A stretch of 7,842 bases of DNA, taken from contig DAHWHT010000204.1 of the NCBI GenBank assembly GCA_027335515.1, forward strand, positions 1 through 7,842. Reading direction: 5' to 3'. The stretch comes from Clostridia bacterium (GTDB taxonomy: Bacteria > Bacillota_E > RBS10-35 > JAJYVN01). The translations under genes and the position numbers were made by a program. The notes under the pieces are model-generated. The model did no database searches. It had not been told where the DNA came from and saw nothing but the letters and a program-made list of their open reading frames with translations. Shown here in pieces: positions 4,852-7,842 of the stretch (position 1 is its first letter; each line of letters begins with the position of its first letter).

Positions 4852-6330
4852 CTATCGGCCTCCCAGGCTGGCCGCGATGGCTGCGGCCGGTCCATTGATC
4901 ACCTGCATGAGCACCGCCGGCGCGATCCCAAGCAGCACCACGCCGGTCACAAGGGGAACCAGGGTCACGAGTTCCCGCGCACTGACCGGGGGCAGGGACT
5001 CCCATTCGGTTCGCGGCGGACCCATCACCACCCGCTGCATCAGGATCAGGTTGAACGCGGCCACCAGGATCAACCCGAAGGCCGCCCAGAACGCCAGCAT
5101 GCGATAGGTGGCGAACACGCCGCTCAGGGTGAAGAACTCGCCGACGAATCCGGAGAGGGTCGGCAGGCCGAGGTTCGCCAATGCCGCGAAGGCCAGCAGG
5201 GTGCCCGCCAGCGGCAGGGTGCGATACATTCCCCCCAGCCGCGACAGCTCGCGCGTGTGACAGCGGTCGTAGAAGACGCCGACCATCAGGAAGAGCATCG
5301 CGGAGATCAGCCCGTGGCTGAACATGACGAAGATGGCGCCGTCGATACCAAGCGGCGTGGCCAGCGCAACCCCCAGCAGCACAAAGCCCATGTGGCTGAC
5401 GGAAGAGTAGGCGACGAGCTTCTTGAAGTCGTGTTGGGACATCGCCGCCAGGGCCGCGTAAATGATGTTGATCACGCCCAGGATGCCGATCGGCCAGGCC
5501 AGGGCGTGCACCGCCTGCGGAAACAGCGGCAGGGCGATGCGCAGCATCCCATAGCCGCCGATCTTCAGCAGCACCGCCGCCAGGATCACCGACACGGGGG
5601 TGGGCGCCTCAACGTGGGCGTCCGGCAGCCAGGTATGCAACGGCACCATGGGCAGCTTGATCGCAAACCCGAGAAAGATGACCGTAAACAGCAGCAACTG
5701 CAGGCCGCGGCCGAGGTCGCGGGGCGCCAGCCGCGCCAGGGTGGGGATGGCGAAAGACTGCTGCCCGGTGAGGAAATACAGGGCCAGAACCGCCACCAGC
5801 ATCAGCACACTGCCGGTGAAGGTGTAGATCAGGAACTTCAGCGCCGCATACTGACGCCGCGGACCACCCCAGATGGCGATCAGGAAGTACATCGGCACCA
5901 GGACGACGTCGAAAAAGACGATGAACAGGATCAGGTCCTGTGCGCAGAAGACGCCCAGAATGCCCGTCTGGAGGATCAGCAGCCAGACGAAATACTCCTG
6001 GACGCGCTCGCCGATGCCGTACGAGGCAACCGTCGCGACGACACCGATCACCGCCGTCAGCAGCAGCAGGACCAGGCTGAGCCCGTCCACCCCGAGAAAG
6101 TACTGGATGTGCCAGGCCGGCACCCACGGCAGGCGCTGCACAAACTGCAGGCCGCCCGACCCGTAGTGGTACGTACCCAACAGCAGCACAACGATCGCCA
6201 GCGGCACCACCATGAACACCGTGGCCACCGACCGCAGGGTCTGCGGGGAGCGGCCGCCCATGAGGCCGAGCACCAGAGCGCCGACCGCCGGCGCGAAGAC
6301 CAGGATGCTCAGCAGGGGCATTCCTGACAA
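4852..6330 (-). CDS. nuoM: NADH-quinone oxidoreductase subunit M
   Basis: NuoM is the middle antiporter-like subunit of the complex I membrane arm and moves protons across the cytoplasmic membrane. The 492-residue protein is nearly all transmembrane helices and has the normal length. Marks: VPMYFLIAIWGG after TM5; KLPMVPLHTWLPDAHVEAPT with the TM7 Lys (K225); LLKIGGYG with K256; HDFKKLVAYSSVSHMGFVLLG; and the TM12 Glu in FVGEF (E398). These align with E. coli K234, K265 and E407. The TM5 Glu (E. coli E144) is replaced by Asp (D141, in FFDVVLVPMYF). Start: TTG 6330 has GGGGGG 7 nt upstream and lies 3 nt after nuoL. The ATG at 6321 gives the more family-like MPLLSILVF but has only AGGA directly abutting it; a 3-residue difference is unresolved. 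The stop is 1 nt before nuoN, so the genes are co-transcribed. Confidence 0.96.
   Translation of the reverse strand: MSGMPLLSILVFAPAVGALVLGLMGGRSPQTLRSVATVFMVVPLAIVVLLLGTYHYGSGGLQFVQRLPWVPAWHIQYFLGVDGLSLVLLLLTAVIGVVATVASYGIGERVQEYFVWLLILQTGILGVFCAQDLILFIVFFDVVLVPMYFLIAIWGGPRRQYAALKFLIYTFTGSVLMLVAVLALYFLTGQQSFAIPTLARLAPRDLGRGLQLLLFTVIFLGFAIKLPMVPLHTWLPDAHVEAPTPVSVILAAVLLKIGGYGMLRIALPLFPQAVHALAWPIGILGVINIIYAALAAMSQHDFKKLVAYSSVSHMGFVLLGVALATPLGIDGAIFVMFSHGLISAMLFLMVGVFYDRCHTRELSRLGGMYRTLPLAGTLLAFAALANLGLPTLSGFVGEFFTLSGVFATYRMLAFWAAFGLILVAAFNLILMQRVVMGPPRTEWESLPPVSARELVTLVPLVTGVVLLGIAPAVLMQVINGPAAAIAASLGGR
4859..4864 (-). promoter_or_regulatory. Ribosome binding site of nuoN
   Basis: GGGAGG on the minus strand, inside the last codons of nuoM, with an 8-nt spacer to the GTG at 4850. 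It decides for the GTG start over the upstream ATG at 4895 and implies translational coupling with nuoM. Confidence 0.7.
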
Positions 6331-6333
6331 CGG

Positions 6334-7842
6334 TTAACCCCCCATCGCCTGCAGGGCTACGAGTCCGATGGCAAGGGCCACGACCATCGTGAGCATGTAG
6401 GCCTGGACGTTGCCGGTCGACAGCCTGCGCCACAGCCGGCCAAAGGCCATCGCCAACCAGCCGATGCCGTTGACGGCGCCATCGACGACGTACCGATCGA
6501 ACGCACCGATCAAGAAGCTGGGGCCAAGCCCCACCGCATACATCACCACGGCGCCAAGGTCGTCAAAGAACCACAGCCGCTTGCACAAGCCATACACCGG
6601 CCGCACCAACGGCGAACGCAGCAGCGCCTCGCGGCGTGCCAGCGGTCCGAGATAAAGGGCCAACCCCACCGCCACCCCGACCAGGGAAAGCAGCAGCGGC
6701 AGGTACCCATACACCACCGGAACGACCGTGGCGGCGGCGTGTGGCGTCAGCAGGTGGCGCAGTGGGCGGTCGATCACCCAACCGAGCAGGGCCGCCGGCA
6801 CCGCCAGAACGATCAGCGGCACGAGCATAACCGCCGGTGATTCATGGGCATGCTCCTGCACATGCGCATCCCGTGGCCGGCCAAAGAACGTCAGCACGAC
6901 CGCCCGCGTCATGTAGTAGGCGGTCAGGCCGGCCGCGATCGTACCCAGCCAATACAGCCCCCGTTCCGGCGAGGCCCAGGCCGCCCGCAGGATGGCGTCC
7001 TTACTCCAGAAGCCCGAAAAGGGCGGGATCGCCGCCAAAGCGAGGGTGCCGACGATGAAGGTGGTCGCCGTGGTGCGCAGCTTGCGCCACAGGCCGCCCA
7101 TCTCGTGCATGTTCTGCGTGCCCGCCGCATGGATCACGCTGCCGGCCGCCAAAAACAGCAGGGCCTTGAAGAAGGCGTGGGTCAGCAGGTGGAAGATACC
7201 CGCCTCGAAGGCCCCCACCCCCATGGCCAGCATCATGTACCCCAGCTGGCTGATGGTGGAGTAGGCCAGCACCTTCTTGATGTCGGTCTGCACACAGGCG
7301 ATCGTCGCGGGAAGGAACGCGGAGATGCCTCCCACGATACCCACCCAGTGCAGGGCAGCCGGCGCCAGCAGGAAGATGCCGTAGGTGCGGGCCACCAGGA
7401 ACACGCCCGCGGCCACCATGGTCGCGGCGTGAATGAGGGCGCTGATCGGTGTCGGGCCCGCCATGGCGTCCGGCAGCCAGATCTGCAGCGGCACCTGCGC
7501 CGACTTGCCGACCGCCCCGAGGAAGATCAGCAACGCGATGGCGTTCAGGGTCGCCCCCGGCAAGTGCAGGGCGCCCAACGCACCGGGCAGGGCCGCGAAG
7601 CTGAAGGTGTGCGTGAGCGAGAACACCCACCAGATGCCCAGCAGCAGACCCACATCGCCGATGCACGTAACCATGAAGGCCTTGGCGGCCGCGCGGCAGT
7701 TGGCCGGTTCCTCGAACCAGTGGCCCATCAGGAGGTAGGAACACAGGCCCATGACCTCCCAGGCGGCGAAAATCAGCAGAAGGTTATTGGCGATCACCGC
7801 TGTCAGCATCGCCGCCACAAAGAGGGTGACATTGCTGAAGAA
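6334..7842 (-). CDS. nuoL: NADH-quinone oxidoreductase subunit L, 5' end beyond window
   Basis: NuoL is the distal antiporter-like subunit of complex I, with a C-terminal lateral helix that runs along the membrane arm. The frame is open to the right edge and encodes 502 residues before TAA. By alignment to E. coli residue numbers roughly 115 N-terminal residues are missing. Marks (fragment numbering): the TM5 Glu in AAWEVMGLCSYLL (E29), GKSAQVPLQIWLPDAMAGP with the TM7 Lys (K113), SALIHAATM with His 138, DIKKVLAYSTISQLGYMM, THAFFKALLFLA and FWSKDAIL. These correspond to E. coli E144, K229, H254, K342 and K399, all conserved. The C-terminal part includes FDRYVVDGAVNG, typical of the NuoL end, and a final hydrophobic helix. 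The expected residues are all present and no frameshift is seen. The start codon is not in the window; the GTG at 7818 is internal and not a start. Confidence 0.97.
   Translation of the reverse strand, partial: FFSNVTLFVAAMLTAVIANNLLLIFAAWEVMGLCSYLLMGHWFEEPANCRAAAKAFMVTCIGDVGLLLGIWWVFSLTHTFSFAALPGALGALHLPGATLNAIALLIFLGAVGKSAQVPLQIWLPDAMAGPTPISALIHAATMVAAGVFLVARTYGIFLLAPAALHWVGIVGGISAFLPATIACVQTDIKKVLAYSTISQLGYMMLAMGVGAFEAGIFHLLTHAFFKALLFLAAGSVIHAAGTQNMHEMGGLWRKLRTTATTFIVGTLALAAIPPFSGFWSKDAILRAAWASPERGLYWLGTIAAGLTAYYMTRAVVLTFFGRPRDAHVQEHAHESPAVMLVPLIVLAVPAALLGWVIDRPLRHLLTPHAAATVVPVVYGYLPLLLSLVGVAVGLALYLGPLARREALLRSPLVRPVYGLCKRLWFFDDLGAVVMYAVGLGPSFLIGAFDRYVVDGAVNGIGWLAMAFGRLWRRLSTGNVQAYMLTMVVALAIGLVALQAMGG
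6338..6343 (-). promoter_or_regulatory. Probable ribosome binding site of nuoM
   Basis: GGGGGG on the minus strand, overlapping the last nuoL codons, lies 7 nt before TTG 6330. It is 16 nt from the ATG at 6321, which is too far. It favours the TTG start but is not decisive, because G-runs are common in this sequence. Confidence 0.4.

Noticed and set aside
4848..4895. ATG at 4895 as the nuoN start
   Set aside because: It overlaps nuoM by 44 nt and adds a charged, Pro-rich leader not typical of NuoN. The GTG at 4850 has a well-spaced GGGAGG.
3072..4898. 608-codon open frame on the plus strand
   Set aside because: It is antisense to nuoN along most of its length; its translation is dominated by Arg, Gln, His and Gly with no family motif. 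Such frames arise opposite GC-rich hydrophobic genes.
4801..6327. 508-codon open frame on the plus strand
   Set aside because: It is the exact antisense shadow of nuoM, low in hydrophobic residues and rich in Gln, His and Arg. The minus-strand product is unmistakable.
1..7842. CRISPR array, tRNA or rRNA genes
   Set aside because: No regularly spaced repeats, no cloverleaf with a CCA or T-loop pattern and no rRNA-like conserved blocks were seen on either strand.

Overview
This GC-rich bacterial window joins a housekeeping respiratory operon to a patchy, probably acquired accessory region. The right half (3414-7842, minus strand) carries nuoL (5'-truncated by the window edge), nuoM and nuoN. 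These encode the three antiporter-like proton-pumping membrane subunits of respiratory complex I (NADH:quinone oxidoreductase). They are read nuoL > nuoM > nuoN with gaps of 3 and 1 nt, and each of the two visible starts has a purine-rich ribosome binding site inside or at the end of the preceding gene, so translation is probably coupled. The sequence alone does not settle the phylum; high GC, strong G/C third-position bias and the nuoLMN order fit many bacterial groups.

The left half (1-3413) is different: lower GC, looser codon use and little dense coding. From the left edge, a minus-strand RecF/AAA_21-type ATPase gene starts at 850 and runs out of the window at 1. Next comes about 1.2 kb of decayed DNA. 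It holds a plus-strand remnant of a RecD2-like helicase (about 1239-1442) and a plus-strand remnant of an IS3-family transposase (about 1636-1985), with no intact gene.

Right after the transposase remnant is a compact plus-strand unit. It consists of a near-consensus sigma-70-type promoter (TTGACA-N17-CATAAT, 2022-2050), about 64 nt of potentially structured RNA ending in a hairpin plus T7 (2057-2120), a strong Shine-Dalgarno (2127-2136), and a DUF3800-family gene (2141-2947) whose family-typical start position is ACG instead of ATG. Promoter, short terminated RNA, then a predicted nuclease-like protein is the gene order of type III toxin-antitoxin loci, though the RNA shows no tandem repeats. 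This is the most interesting part of the window and remains a hypothesis.

Between the DUF3800 gene and the end of nuoN (2948-3413) there is no convincing gene. That stretch holds a degenerate 13-nt direct repeat and two GC-rich hairpins just past the nuoN stop. Within the complex I genes, two normally conserved charged residues of the proton path are changed: NuoM TM5 Glu to Asp, and NuoN TM8 Lys to Glu. The neighbouring key residues are intact, so the genes look functional.
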